A DNA stretch of 64,000 bases from Anisus vortex (taxonomy: Eukaryota; Mollusca; Gastropoda; Planorbidae): contig OX421503.1 of NCBI GenBank assembly GCA_949126835.1, positions 6,287,457 through 6,351,456 on the forward strand, in the 5' to 3' direction. The position numbers and the translations under genes are program-made. Position 1 is the first letter of the stretch. The number at the start of each line of letters is the position of its first letter. The notes beneath the pieces were generated by a model that saw only the letters and a program-made list of their open reading frames with translations, searched no databases and was not told the DNA's origin. Below are positions 44,118 to 54,659 of the stretch, piece by piece.

Positions 44118-44639
44118 CTGGAAATAAGACATTGTCATCTATTTAATTTTACATTATTTATAAAACTGAAACTACTTCACAAAAAAACTAACATGTTAAA
44201 ACTTTCAAAAACTTCGATTTTAAACATGTTGTACGAATTTATTATTATAAACTTTTGATAAAAATATATTTATTTCAAACAGTAAATGTGTACTGTGTAC
44301 ATGGTTCTGATGTGATCCAATTGGTGCACGGCAAAACGGGAGTAGAGCGTCGTCTATATAATCTCTAATGTTGCCACCAGTGACAAGTTACCTCTTCAGC
44401 ATTTCAAGGGACAATCACATTATAGATTTGCCAAACATGTATATGTTTTAGTGTCGTCTGCCGAGTCCGTTTGGCGAGTTCACTTGTACGGAATTTCTTG
44501 TTGTTTGATGAGCTAAGATTTAATGCTACGAAATTATCGTGATCTGTAAAATGACGAAAGCTGAGATGGTTAAGGCTATACTGTAAGGCATAACTCCTTG
44601 GCCCAAACCATCCTACAAGGTACAGTGGAAGGAGCACGC

Positions 44640-44820
44640 AGAAAATTGTCGCCAGAAAAAAAAGAAGTGGTTGGACAACCTGAAAGAGTGGAGCCGAACT
44701 ACCTCTTGATAGGCTTCTGCAAACCGCTTTTGGCCGGGACGAATGGAGAAATCTGGTTACGCGCACCGTCGTAGCACCCCCCAGGACGAAAGTCACGGGG
44801 GCCGTTTCCAAATGATGTCC
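44640..44820. repeat. Dispersed repeat, inverse of 33885-33935
   Basis: 'ttacgcgcaccgtcgtagca' is the reverse complement of the 33.9-kb motif. Neighbouring 'cgaaagtcacggg' also matches in inverse form. Type unknown. Confidence 0.45.
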
Positions 44821-45064
44821 CTTGGAAATGCTTTCGAATTTAGTGTGTGTTCGGGACCAGGTTTTCCCGTACTGCCAAATATTGCTGTCTACTTTTTTTT
44901 ATTATTAACTTTTTTAATTGTTTGGTATTTGTTTTCTTTTTCTTTCCTTTTGATCGTATTATTGTTAGTTTTATATTATTAATAAGAAGTCAGAAGCTTG
45001 ACAGCAACAATCCATATACATATTGTGTAAAATGGCAGCAACATAGATTCCGTTCCGATCTATT

Positions 45065-45843
45065 TATAGATCAGTGGCGCAGTAAGTTTTAGACACAATT
45101 TTGTTTATATCGGTAAGTGCAGTGGACATTTTTAGTTTTCCCCTTCTTCTATAAATCAGTGCATTTCTTCACATTTCTCAGACCAATTTATTAAGAAGGC
45201 GCAATCCATTATTTTTATAGATCAGTGGTGCTTATATTCTTATGCATCTGTTGTTGTAGCGTAGCTGTTATACCCGTGAATTTGACGGCTAATAAATAGG
45301 GATGATATTGAGACAGAGGGTGAGTTATAGTCTTTGTTCCTATAGGCTTTTTATTGGTGTCATTTCTAAATCAATGCGTGTGTCCCGACACCCTATTCTT
45401 TGCAGGACTTTGTCCTGTCATCCTATATCTAGGATACGTCTTCATCATTCGAGGGGAAAAGTGTTCAGTTTGTTTTCCTGCCAGGAATATGTACATTATG
45501 TCTTAGCCTGTCGTACAGCAAGTTCTGTAGACGTGATTTGGTGGAGCGAGTAAGCAGCGGGCAACAGGCGACTCAGCTGGAGGGGTCATGTACTTCTCCA
45601 TACCTCCACATTCAGAATAATACCATTATACCTGAGTAAGATTAGAAAATCTGTTAAAGTGTTATAATTTAGAGTATTATAGAATAATTAATAATAATTG
45701 TATGTTTGAATTATATATAAACATGTTTCAGTAATACTATTTTTGCAAATTTAGGCCAGCGAAATCTAAAATATTACACTATTACTGTTCAATATAACAA
45801 AAATAAAAACAATTAAAAACTCATTGCGCGCCACTGATCTATA
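45065..45843. mobile_element. DNA element with perfect 16-bp terminal inverted repeats
   Basis: Left end TATAGATCAGTGGCGC (45065-45080), right end GCGCCACTGATCTATA (45828-45843), exact inverse complements; length about 779 bp. An internal degenerate copy of the end lies near 45218. No transposase frame inside. Similar 'tatagatcagtggg' stands at 53820. Confidence 0.6.
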
Positions 45844-46015
45844 ACATCCCAGACGCGCCGCCTATGGTAAAACTAGAAGCCATGCCCTCAGTTTATGATT
45901 TATTTGTTATGGATAGAGAATATATATATATAATATAAACTCTCCCTTTGTCTCACGTTTCTGTTTCTTCATTAGCCGTCATATGTACGGGTATAACAGC
46001 CAATCAATACAACAG

Positions 46016-46329
46016 TTCAAAGACTATAATATAATGGACCGCTTGCTTTGATAGTTCTAATATTTGATAGCTTGAAACACTTAGTTCCGTACATTCCGAT
46101 CGCACTACGTCCTCTAGACTTCCGGTCTAGTAATTCGCTATGATTTTCTCAATGGAAAATTAAGAGTAAAATCGAAAGTTGTATACAGCGAAAACCTTTA
46201 ATGCATAAGTAGTAGCGTATAGATCTACGTTATTTAAAGACAGCCTTATTGGTTGCGCACGGGAATAAAAAGAACATAATATAAGCTCTAAAATTAGAGC
46301 AAGCGGTCCATCTTATTATAGTCTTTGAA
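46016..46329. mobile_element. Complete MITE, CAAAGACTATAAT family (314 bp)
   Basis: The ends are inverted repeats of about 38 bp: TTCAAAGACTATAATATAAT.. and ..ATTATAGTCTTTGAA, with 'ggaccgcttgctt' / 'aagcaagcggtcc' inside them. CAG flanks both sides (46013-46015 and 46330-46332), a possible 3-bp target duplication. It lies just upstream of the promoter of the third RING-family gene. This is the best copy for defining the family. Confidence 0.75.
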
Positions 46330-46349
46330 CAGATGCATAAAAATAAGCA

Positions 46350-46500
46350 ATACACGAGTACACACGACAGCGGGAAATCCCAGTTTGCACTGTTCAATAT
46401 TGAATGTGCCTTTAGTGCGTTGTTATCGGACTGTTACACATAGCAACCGGCGACTTTGAGCTTTCATCTCTTACAGTAATCTACAAGGTCGTTAGTTTTA
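46350..46500 (+). promoter_or_regulatory. Candidate promoter of RING-family gene 3 with kappaB-type site
   Basis: GGGAAATCCC at 46372-46381 fits the kappaB consensus GGGRNNYYCC exactly and lies 143 bp before the ATG at 46524. The flanking 'acacgacagc' and 'cagtttg' match the block at 29890-29913. No clear TATA box was seen. Confidence 0.42.
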
Positions 46501-46523
46501 GATCTCTATCTTGTATTGCAACT

Positions 46524-49500
46524 ATGTTCTATTCGGGTTCAACAAACGAGTCTACGAATGTAAGTCATTTTATCGAAATTTCTATTTTCTATTTTTCTAG
46601 TTTTGCCGTGCTACTATTTTTTTTCAAATGTTTCCAAAATTGTTTATTTCATTCTCCGAATATCAGCAGAAGATCAAATTAAATGTAGATATAATTGTAA
46701 TTCGTTTTTTCTTCCTGGACATTTAGAACAACAACAAAATTAAAAACAGCTTTCATACAAAACAGCTTTTAAAACTTTGATTTTATAAATACGTTTTTAT
46801 TTTTCTTCTTCTTCTTCGTAATACTGTTGAGACCCCGTTAGTACCGAGGAAAGTCCACAATTTAAATACACATAACATAAAAAACATCGCAAACAACAAC
46901 TATAAACAGATGACAGTGTCACTTTAGGTTTTTTAGACCAGCCCTTCAGTGAAGATTTCAAAGCCGGAACAGTAGGGGCAGTGATGGAGGCCTGGCTTCA
47001 TTTGATTTAGAAACGCATTGATGAGACGGACTGACTTGAAGGAAAGTTTAAGATCGGGTAGCACCACAGAGTGACGCTGTTTTTTTTGGTGTCTAAGAAT
47101 TTCATTAAATTGGACCACTGATTGTGGCCGAGTGGCAGCGCGTTCAACTGGCCTACCAAAGGTACTGGCTTCGAATCATGGTGAAGGCTAGGATTTGTTC
47201 TCGGTTATGGATGATGTCTCTGACTCCACCCAAGCTGATTTTATTCGGGGTAAAGTAAAGGCGGCTGGGCATGGAGCCGTACTTACAATCCCTTAGAATG
47301 CCGTGGTTACAGAAACCAGTGAATGCTGCTTCACTGGCCCTACGTCTTTTGACCTCTACATCACCTTTAAAAATATTGTCATTTGTTTTTCTTCTCTTTC
47401 AGCATTGGCTTGGACAGTTAACTAATGGAGCCTTTCCTTTTGACAACAACACGGTAGTGAACACGGTCGGCGCCGACGGCTGCTCGGGAGTTATCTGTGA
47501 TGCCCCCGGCATGCAAGTTTTCAGTATGAAGAGTCCCACCAATTTGGGAAAGGTAAAAAAAAAAACAAGACTATCTGACTGTCTGAGCAAGAGACTGACT
47601 TTTGAGACGTTTCTTGTTCAACAATTTTAATTACCATGAGTTTACATGACTCTGCAGCTACAACTATTCTGCCGCAGACACCCGAAATATCAACTTAGAA
47701 ATATTCTCTCTTGTATCTCATATATCTTTTTTTCCCCCACCCTAATCTTGCACTATTCGCCACAACCTTACATTATTCGCCCCAACAATGCACTATCCAC
47801 ACTAAATTGAACAATTCGCCACACCCTTGGATTATTCCCTACCTCTGTACCATTCGCCTCAACCGTGTACTTCTCCCTATACCTTGCATTATATACAGCC
47901 TCATCTTTCACTAACGACACCGTTTGAGACTGTTCTACCATCCTACATTGTAGACTAAGCATATATTATATTTCTTCCCCTATTCCCCCCCCCCCCCCCG
48001 GTTCTTGACACCAGCTAAATGTAATATTTCCATCCATCATATGCTATTATAACAATATTTTCAATTTTTCGATACAGTCAAACCTGTTCTGTCAGAAAAT
48101 AAATACACATTATTGGACTACATTGTGACCACCACATTTCAGATGCAAAGTTTGCTCAGATCAAAATTAAATAGTGATAAAACTCAATTGATGATATACA
48201 CTATTTCGAACTAATACTTAAAAAGATAAATGATCCGACTATAGAGGAGAAAAAATAAAAGAGTTTTAGCGCATTTTAGAATATCGATAAAGCTGTCAAC
48301 TGAGTTATCCGTTTAAAATGTGACCATTATAGTTTATGTACAAAAGTATAGAGGATAATCTTTCTTATTTATTGTTTTGAAATTTTAAACTAATAGCTTC
48401 TATTTAAGTTGTTGTTTTCTTACAATAATGTATAATTTAACTTGTTTTGTATTTTGATGGTGGTGTTGTCTTTTTTTTGTTTAACATTTCCATCGAATCA
48501 GATGCAGATATCTTCTGGCCCTGGTGGTATGAATATAATGATGGGTGGTACTGGAGGTGTGACTATTACAATGGGAGGTGGCGGTATGCAGGTGAGAATG
48601 GGAGACACGTTTGACTACACCTCTGGTGATGGCGGATTTCCATTTAACACGCAGACGTCAACACCTGGCACGCAGACGTCAACACCTGGCACGCAGACGT
48701 CAACACCTGGCACGCAGACGTCAACACCTGGCACGGCCGATTGCTTTACCCCAGGAACTGCGATGGTAATACGGAAATGTTATTTTCAATTTCAACTTGT
48801 AGGTCAGAATGTGGTTATCAAATGTATGGGAATTCCTCTTAAGACATTATTATACTTTTATGACTGCATATTGAGATTGTGTTATTATGTGGGTAACATC
48901 TTTCCGTGACGGTTATAACGTATAATTGATTGCGTGGTCGATTATAATCTAGTATTCGGTCCATGAAATACTCGAGATAAAAAGAGGATTAATCAGTTCT
49001 TTACAGTATTTACCTTCAGATGTTGCACTCCACCCCCCTTCCCCAACCTTTCTTTCTTTCACGAGCCATGAATGGACGCAAGGATGCCAGTGGTATAGCG
49101 TTCGAGAGTCAACTTCCGCCCCGATTGAGATTTCTCGCGTAGATCTGGTCCAACCTCCTGTCCGAAGCTTTTTTTCGCAATGTTTGTTGCCAATAGGGTG
49201 GTTTCAAGTTAGACGCCAATAGGGTGGTTTCAAGTTAGACGCCAATAGGGTGGTTTCAAGTTAGACGCCAATAGGGTGGTTTCAAGTTAGACGCCAATAG
49301 GGTGGTTTCAAGTTAGACGCCAATAGGGTGGTTTCAAGTTAGACGCCAATAGGGTGGCTTCAAGTTAGACGCCAATAGGGTGGTTTCAAGTTAGACGCCA
49401 ATAGGGTGGTTTCAAGTTAGACGCCAATAGGGTGGTTTCAAGTTAGACGCCAATAGGGTGGTTTCAAGTTAGACGCCAATAGGGTGGTTTCAAGTTAGAC

Positions 49501-52500
49501 GCCAATAGGGTGGTTTCAAGTTAGACGCCAATAGGGTGGTTTCAAGTTAGACGCCAATAGGTTGGTTTCAAGTTAGACGCCAATAGGTTGCTTTCAAGTT
49601 AGACGCCAATAGGTTGCTTTCAAGTTAGACGCCAATAGGGTGGTTTCAAGTTAGACGCCAATAGGGTGGTTGCTAGTGTCACATATTAATGGCCCTCTCT
49701 TAACGCAGGCTTTGTGGGCGGGGCCTAAGTTTTTCCCTTTACTTGACTTTTAGTAACGAATGCTAAGGATTAAAGTATCTTTTTAATAGAATCATTTACA
49801 CTGAAGCTTCCTCGTCAAGTTACTATTGTATTGTATTGTTTACACTACCAGAATATATAGTTATTTACAACTACAAAGTCAAAGAAAGGAACTGTTAGAA
49901 CGCAAATCCTGAGTTTGTTCCCATGACTATTAAGGAGTTCGTGGAATACTGAAATACAAATAATATTAACCAAAGTCTACCCTAGGACTAACGAGCATTA
50001 TCAACAGCATTTACATGGCTCTGACCACAAGAGGATTGTGGTTGTAACACTAGTTAGACGCCAAAAGGGTGGTTGCCAGTTAGGCCAACTTGCTCCATTG
50101 GTCTTCCAATGTGTACATCTGTTTGACCCTGTTAGACCTTGTAGAGCTTGCCTCGTATACCTGTAATATAGTCTGGTGGTGCGCCGACCAAGCGGAATTA
50201 GTTTTTATGATGATGCCCCTGTCTATAAGCAAACACATCCCTTTCAAGGGCGCCTTTGAACACAGAAACAATGACGGGCTGTCATGGTAGGCTAACGGGC
50301 AACCAAAAGACAAGACTTCTTAGCACCAGATGCTGATATGCCTTCACCAGACTTCCGCCTTTCCTGCACTTTCTCCAGCTTAACAATGTGTATACCTGGA
50401 AGGTTCAAAACATGTTTAAAAAAAAAAAAACTTTTTTTTCAAGAGTAAACGACTGAGTATTTTCAGATCAAATTTAGCTTTAAATGGGAAACATTGATTT
50501 GTTCTGTTTTAAAAATGGCTGTTCCATTCCTGAATATAATATATGAATTAAAAAAATTATGATTGCATTAAAACATAGAGAAGGGACACGGTGGCCTAGT
50601 GGGAGCGCTTTCGACTTGCGATCCGAAGGTTCTAGGTTCGAATCCTGGTGAAGGCTAGGATTTATTCCCGGGACTTGAGGGTGTCCCCGAGTCTACCCAG
50701 CTCTGATGGGTACCTGACAATAGTTGGGGTAAAGTAAAGGCGGCTGGGCATTGTGCTGGCCACACATCCCCTAGTATGCAGTGGCCACAGAAACAAGCCC
50801 TATGATGAGTTTGGCCCGACGGGTTCTTTACTTTTTACTTTTGAAAACATTGATGACATGAACTTTCACCCTAAGCTGACTGCGTCCTTAAAAAAATATA
50901 ATAGAACATTTTACATACAAGTGATTTCTGTTTCTTCCCGCCATCTGATGTCTTCTATGTGTTCTTATAGCCAGCTTTGCCAAACACAGAACTCGCACCA
51001 AGTGGCGGGAACTATCAGGACACGGACTATCCTCTAGCAGCTGAAGACGAGGACGGATGTCTGAGATGCCCCTATTGCAACTATAGCCTTGATGGGGATG
51101 ACATCGCTCTCTGTGACGACTTCTATCCAGATGATTACGTTGACCAGTGGCTACCGGTAAGTGATTTAGTAAAAAAACAAAATAACTTCGACTCTTTCAA
51201 GCTTTCATTTATGGAACGATATAATTTGTACCATTCTTTTTTTGTTACCCGTTATAAAAATCTAAAACCGAAAATAATGAAGAAGGAAATGAATTGTTTA
51301 CAGTTTAGAGTTTATATCATACTACTTTCGTTTCTACTGTTTCTTTTGTACTATCATCTTTGAGAACTATTTCATAGTCGCAGGCTACTCTTTTGTAAAA
51401 ATGTTTTACCGTAGGCTTAAGCTGATATTTTGATAGCCACAAAACGATGTTAAACTTCAGTTGCTCTTTATATGGTCTGATATGGAACAAAATGATTTTC
51501 TTGCTCGAAAATTGCCGCTAATCGAAATGAACTTTTTATGCAGACACGTTTTTATATTCAGATCGAATCAGATATGGTATTCTTGGATACTTGCAACGTA
51601 ACTTTTTTTTTTCTAAATCTGTTTCATATTAAGTATATTTTTTATGCTTTTAATATTTAATTATATTTTTTTAAAGTCCGTTAAAAGTTTGTTTCGTCTT
51701 TCAAATTTAAGACGATTTATACTTACAAATAGATTTAAATTTAATTTTCATTCAAATTTGTTAAATACTGTTTTACTTGGAAAGAGTCAATTTGTTAAGC
51801 TTGCATCACTGTACTATAATTATACATTAGAGATGTTACACTACTAGATTATATAGTATCCTTTATTTAGTTTTATACATATTGATTGGTTGATTTTTAA
51901 AACGGTCTATACACATATTGCTGTTAAACAAATACAATGTTGGAAACATGAATAACTAAAAATAACAGTTTGTCTTTCCTCATAATATGCCGTTTTTTGT
52001 TTTAGCGGGAGTTTGTCAGGACTGGCTTTTATATTTTAGAACTGATAAGCTTTGATTAAAGCTGTTATTAAATAATATATGTGGAATGTTCCTCATTGGT
52101 CAGACTTCTGATATGACTTGTGAACTTCTGCTAGACCTTTTGATTCTGACCATTTCATGTGGGCATTGCGGGTACCGTCGGCACTGTGGGAAAACGCTGT
52201 AAGGGCCGCTAGTATTGTGTCGTGATATATTTTTTTTAATGGTTTCGGCGCATCAAAAAGAATTCCGTACAAACTCCAGTATAAGCCGCACCTGTGTATA
52301 AGCCGCTGGTATACATTGGACGAAGAAATGCAAGTAAAATTGAAGTTCACGTGTATAAGCCGCACTCAAAATCAATTTGGTGTACTTGTATAATTTTTTC
52401 AGCCGTATTTTTTATTTTTCACTGTGGCTGTTTTAATTTTTTTGTCGTATGGAATATCAAATATCAACTATATACTTTATATATTATAATATATATTACT

Positions 52501-52902
52501 ATACGGCATTTTAAAGCATGAAAGCCCAGGATCTAAAAGAGAAAGCGATTAAGTCAATTTCATGTGATATCCGAACGTAGGAAAGAAACTTTTTTTTTTA
52601 TTTACACGTGCACCCATTTCTCGGACCTAAAAATTGGTATACAAAGTGTGGCTAATACTATATATTTTACGGTACCTCTTATCTCTACTAATGTATGACT
52701 GTAACTGCCACAAATTCGTTTTGCTGAACAACGTTTTCAGTTCTTGATGTTGTTCTTGTAGGCTCCTGCAGATGTCGTTTCCGGCACAAATACAGAAGTG
52801 GTTGCCGGCTTTACGTGTGTAAGCAACGACGGCATTGTCAGTATTAACTGTTATATTGCCCCAGGCGTAAATATGGATTTCGCTGGGCACTTTAGAAAGT
52901 AA
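46524..52902 (+). CDS. RING-like protein 3, 258 aa, five exons, zinc ligands mostly lost
   Basis: Exons: 46524-46559 (MFYSGSTNESTN), 47403-47552, 48502-48765, 50971-51156 and 52762-52902 (stop TAA). All introns are phase 0 with consensus sites; spliced length 258 aa. Exon 2 holds a Cys-bearing segment (GADGCSGVICDAPGMQV). Exon 3 is Gly/Met-rich (GGMNIMMGGTGG.., TMGGGGMQVRMGD) with four TQTSTPG repeats. Exon 4 is in the place of the RING exon of the neighbours: CLRCPYCNYSLDGDDIALC, then DDFYPDDYVDQWLP. The first CxxC pair and C3 remain, but the HxxHxxC ligands are D, P and Y. The last exon (APADVVSGTNTEVVAGFTCV..) has no CPxC. MFYSGSTN resembles FSGSTQLN of gene 1. The frame is open throughout, so this looks like a functional protein that has stopped being a RING. 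Role unknown. Confidence 0.72.
47118..47385 (+). mobile_element. tRNA-derived SINE, family A
   Basis: The tRNA-like head 'tggccgagtggcagcgcgtt' (A-box-like) and 'ggcttcgaatcatgg' (B-box-like) precede the family core 'ggggtaaagtaaaggcggct' and the 3' part 'gaatgctgcttcactggccc'. It ends 18 bp before the acceptor of exon 2 of the gene around it. Confidence 0.8.
48649..48733 (+). repeat. 21-bp in-frame repeat in exon 3 of RING-like gene 3
   Basis: 'acgcagacgtcaacacctggc' in four perfect copies encodes TQTSTPG x4. The perfection of the copies implies recent expansion; 21 bp keeps the frame. Ser/Thr/Pro content would make an O-glycosylatable or flexible linker (inference). Confidence 0.92.
49190..49672. 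repeat. 26-bp minisatellite, about 18 copies, in intron 3 of RING-like gene 3
   Basis: Unit 'gccaatagggtggtttcaag' + 'ttagac' (26 bp), nearly perfect. A remnant of the same unit lies at 50050-50086 ('ttagacgccaaaagggtggt'), on the other side of a solo LTR. Confidence 0.95.
49787..50047 (+). mobile_element. Solo LTR related to the Gmr1-like element
   Basis: Runs from 'ttacactgaagcttcctcgt' to 'aagaggattgtggttgtaac' + 'ac'. It aligns along its whole length with the inverse of 15672-15924 (shared 'tcaagttactatt', 'agttcgtggaatactgaaa', 'ccctaggactaacgag'). No internal element sequence adjoins it, so it is a solo LTR left by recombination, or an isolated LTR fragment. Confidence 0.8.
50585..50840 (+). 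mobile_element. tRNA-derived SINE, family A (best copy)
   Basis: Head with A-box-like TGGCCTAGTGGG (50592) and a perfect B box GGTTCGAATCC (50635-50645). Then the body 'gatgggtacctgacaatagt' and 'ggggtaaagtaaaggcggct', the 3' region 'cccctagtatgcagtggcca', and a tail 'ctttactttttactttt'. This is the most complete copy and defines the family. Located in intron 3 of RING-like gene 3. Confidence 0.88.
52270..52515 (+). repeat. Dispersed repeat with TATAAGCCGCACC motifs
   Basis: Second copy of the 19200-19450 repeat: 'agtataagccgcacctgtgt', 'caagtaaaattgaagttca', 'agccgtattttttattttt', 'atatattactatacgg'. Located in intron 4 of RING-like gene 3. Confidence 0.65.
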
Positions 52903-53040
52903 ACTGTAATAATAACTACAATAATTATAATAATAACAATTACGTTATTTAATAACGGATGTCAAGCCTAGTGTTATGGAATATTTGTTACTAGTTTTGA
53001 AGTATTTACGGTTCCCTTACGATGCACAATACTGGTACTC

Positions 53041-53460
53041 TGCGATCACTTCTTAACCCATGGGCCTCATCGTGGGCGAGGTGTGTAAGCCACCGATACG
53101 CTTACACAAGGAGCACACTGGTGGGCTAATTCTTGGAGAACATACCTGTTGTGTGTCTGAGAATTCAATGCACTGCAGAGAGCTTCCGAGACTCGGTGGA
53201 GAGGAAGTAATAAACGCATCAATCCATCTCATTCCCGCCCTGGTGCCTGGAGTTCTAGACCTATAGTCAGGTTTTTTTTTCTACCAGACGACATTAGATT
53301 TATATGAGCGAACCACTAGATCCAAGGGGAATTTCGTAGGTGGGGTGTGAAGTATAGTGCATGTACTGCGGAGACAGAACCCTATTCTACTGGACACGCC
53401 TTATCGACGTGCCGCGTGGTGGCTAGTCTCGAATAGAACCTTGCTGGAACACCCCCTCCA
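53041..53460 (+). repeat. Dispersed repeat, diverged pair with 57430-57930
   Basis: Shares with 57430-57930 a series of blocks in the same order: 'cttaaccc.tggg.c', 'cggtg.agaggaagcaa.g.acgca', 'tggtgcctgga', 'ctaccaga/ctaccggg', 'gcgagccac.a', 'agggga'. It has an open frame 53060-53266 but no recognisable protein. Probably an old mobile or amplified segment. Confidence 0.45.
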
Positions 53461-53824
53461 TTTCGTCCAATATTTAACATCATTATGACCAAGACATAAG
53501 AGTGGAATTTAAAATATCTCTAAAAAAAACATGACGAGATTTCGATCCAGGGGGTAACGTTGGTAGAGGGGTGAACCAAGGAGAGGGGAGGGGGCAGGCA
53601 CACCCAAGGATCTTTCCGGGTTCCAGCCACCCCATGGCACGCCGAAGACATTACGATTTCCACAGCCCAGCTTGTTCGATAAAAAGGAAGTTTAGGTTAC
53701 TTAAAATTTATTTACAGGTCAGTGCTTAGGAAATATAATTTTATAGATAACTAAAAGTCACGTGATTGCCTATCATTTTCGGCTTCAAGAAACTTCCTTG
53801 CCAAATCCACTTTTTTTTTATAGA

Positions 53825-53890
53825 TCAGTGGGGTAAAGTAAAGTCCGTTTGGCATTGTGCTGGCCACACATCTCCTAGTATGATAAATGT
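53825..53890 (+). mobile_element. SINE family A fragment
   Basis: 'ggggtaaagtaaagtccgtt', 'ggcattgtgctggccacaca', 'ctcctagtatg': the centre of the family only. Confidence 0.55.
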
Positions 53891-54126
53891 AGTTCTAGGG
53901 TACTGTTGATCTTCTGATCAGTAGATACTTTGTTGGTCTGACCCTTGACATATGTATGTATTTATAGCGAGCCAAAACTGAGACCGAATCCGCGCCAACA
54001 AAGGGCATGTCAGATGACGTGAAATAACTTCCGGCCCTGATTGAGGCTAGGGCAGATGACGGACAAGAACAACCGGCTCATCTAGATGGAGAGGAATGCC
54101 CTATTTGCTACGAGCCGTACATGAAA

Positions 54127-54607
54127 ATTGAGTACAATATGGCTGTCCTGCCTTGTGGCCACTATTGAGTACATTATGGGTGTCCTGCCTTGTGGCCACT
54201 ATTGAGTACAGTCTGGGTGTCCTGCCTTGTAGCCACAATTGAGTACAATATGGCTGTCCTGCCTTGTGGCCACAATTGAGTACAGTATGGCTGTCCTGCC
54301 TTGTGGCCACTATTGAGTACAATATGGGTGTCCTGCCTTGTGGCCACTATTGAGTACAGTATGGTTGTCCTGCCTTGTGGCCACTATTGAGTACAATATG
54401 GATGTCTTGCCTTGTGGCCACTATTGAGTACAATATGGCTGTCCTGCCTTGTGGCCACAATTGAGTACAGTATGGCTGTCCTGCCTTGTGGCCACTATTG
54501 AGTACACTATGGGTGTCCTGCCTTGTGGCCACTATTGAGTACAATATGGCTGTCCTGCCTTGTGGCCACTATTGAGTACAATATGGATGTCCTACCTTGT
54601 GGCCACT
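54127..54607. repeat. 37-bp tandem array, 13 copies, inside a RING exon
   Basis: Unit 'attgagtacaatatggctgt' + 'cctgccttgtggccact' (37 bp). It is a direct multiplication of the sequence coding for EYNMAVLPCGHY of the RING. Copies differ at a few positions only (caatat/cagtat/cattat, ggctg/gggtg/ggatg). Open frames on the - strand here are by-products. Confidence 0.95.
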
Positions 54608-54659
54608 ATTTCCATAAAGATTGTCTTGGCAACTGGCTGGCGGAAAGTGATGACGTAAT

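Noticed and set aside
49190..49672. CRISPR-like regular repeat
   Set aside because: Units are head-to-tail without unique spacers, and the DNA is eukaryotic; it is a minisatellite. The same applies to the arrays at 0.7, 32, 39 and 54 kb.
50592..50650. tRNA gene with A and B boxes
   Set aside because: No cloverleaf with an acceptor stem could be folded by eye, and the sequence continues into the family-A SINE body; it is a SINE head. The same holds for 47.1, 62.9 and the family-B copies.
53060..53266. 68-codon + frame (MGLIVGEVCKPPIRLHKEHT..)
   Set aside because: Lies in a dispersed repeat whose second copy (57.4 kb) does not keep the frame; no known domain.
54101..54544. - strand open frames (MYSIVATRQDSH-type repeats)
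   Set aside because: Artefacts of the 37-bp array, which on the + strand is clearly derived from a RING exon.
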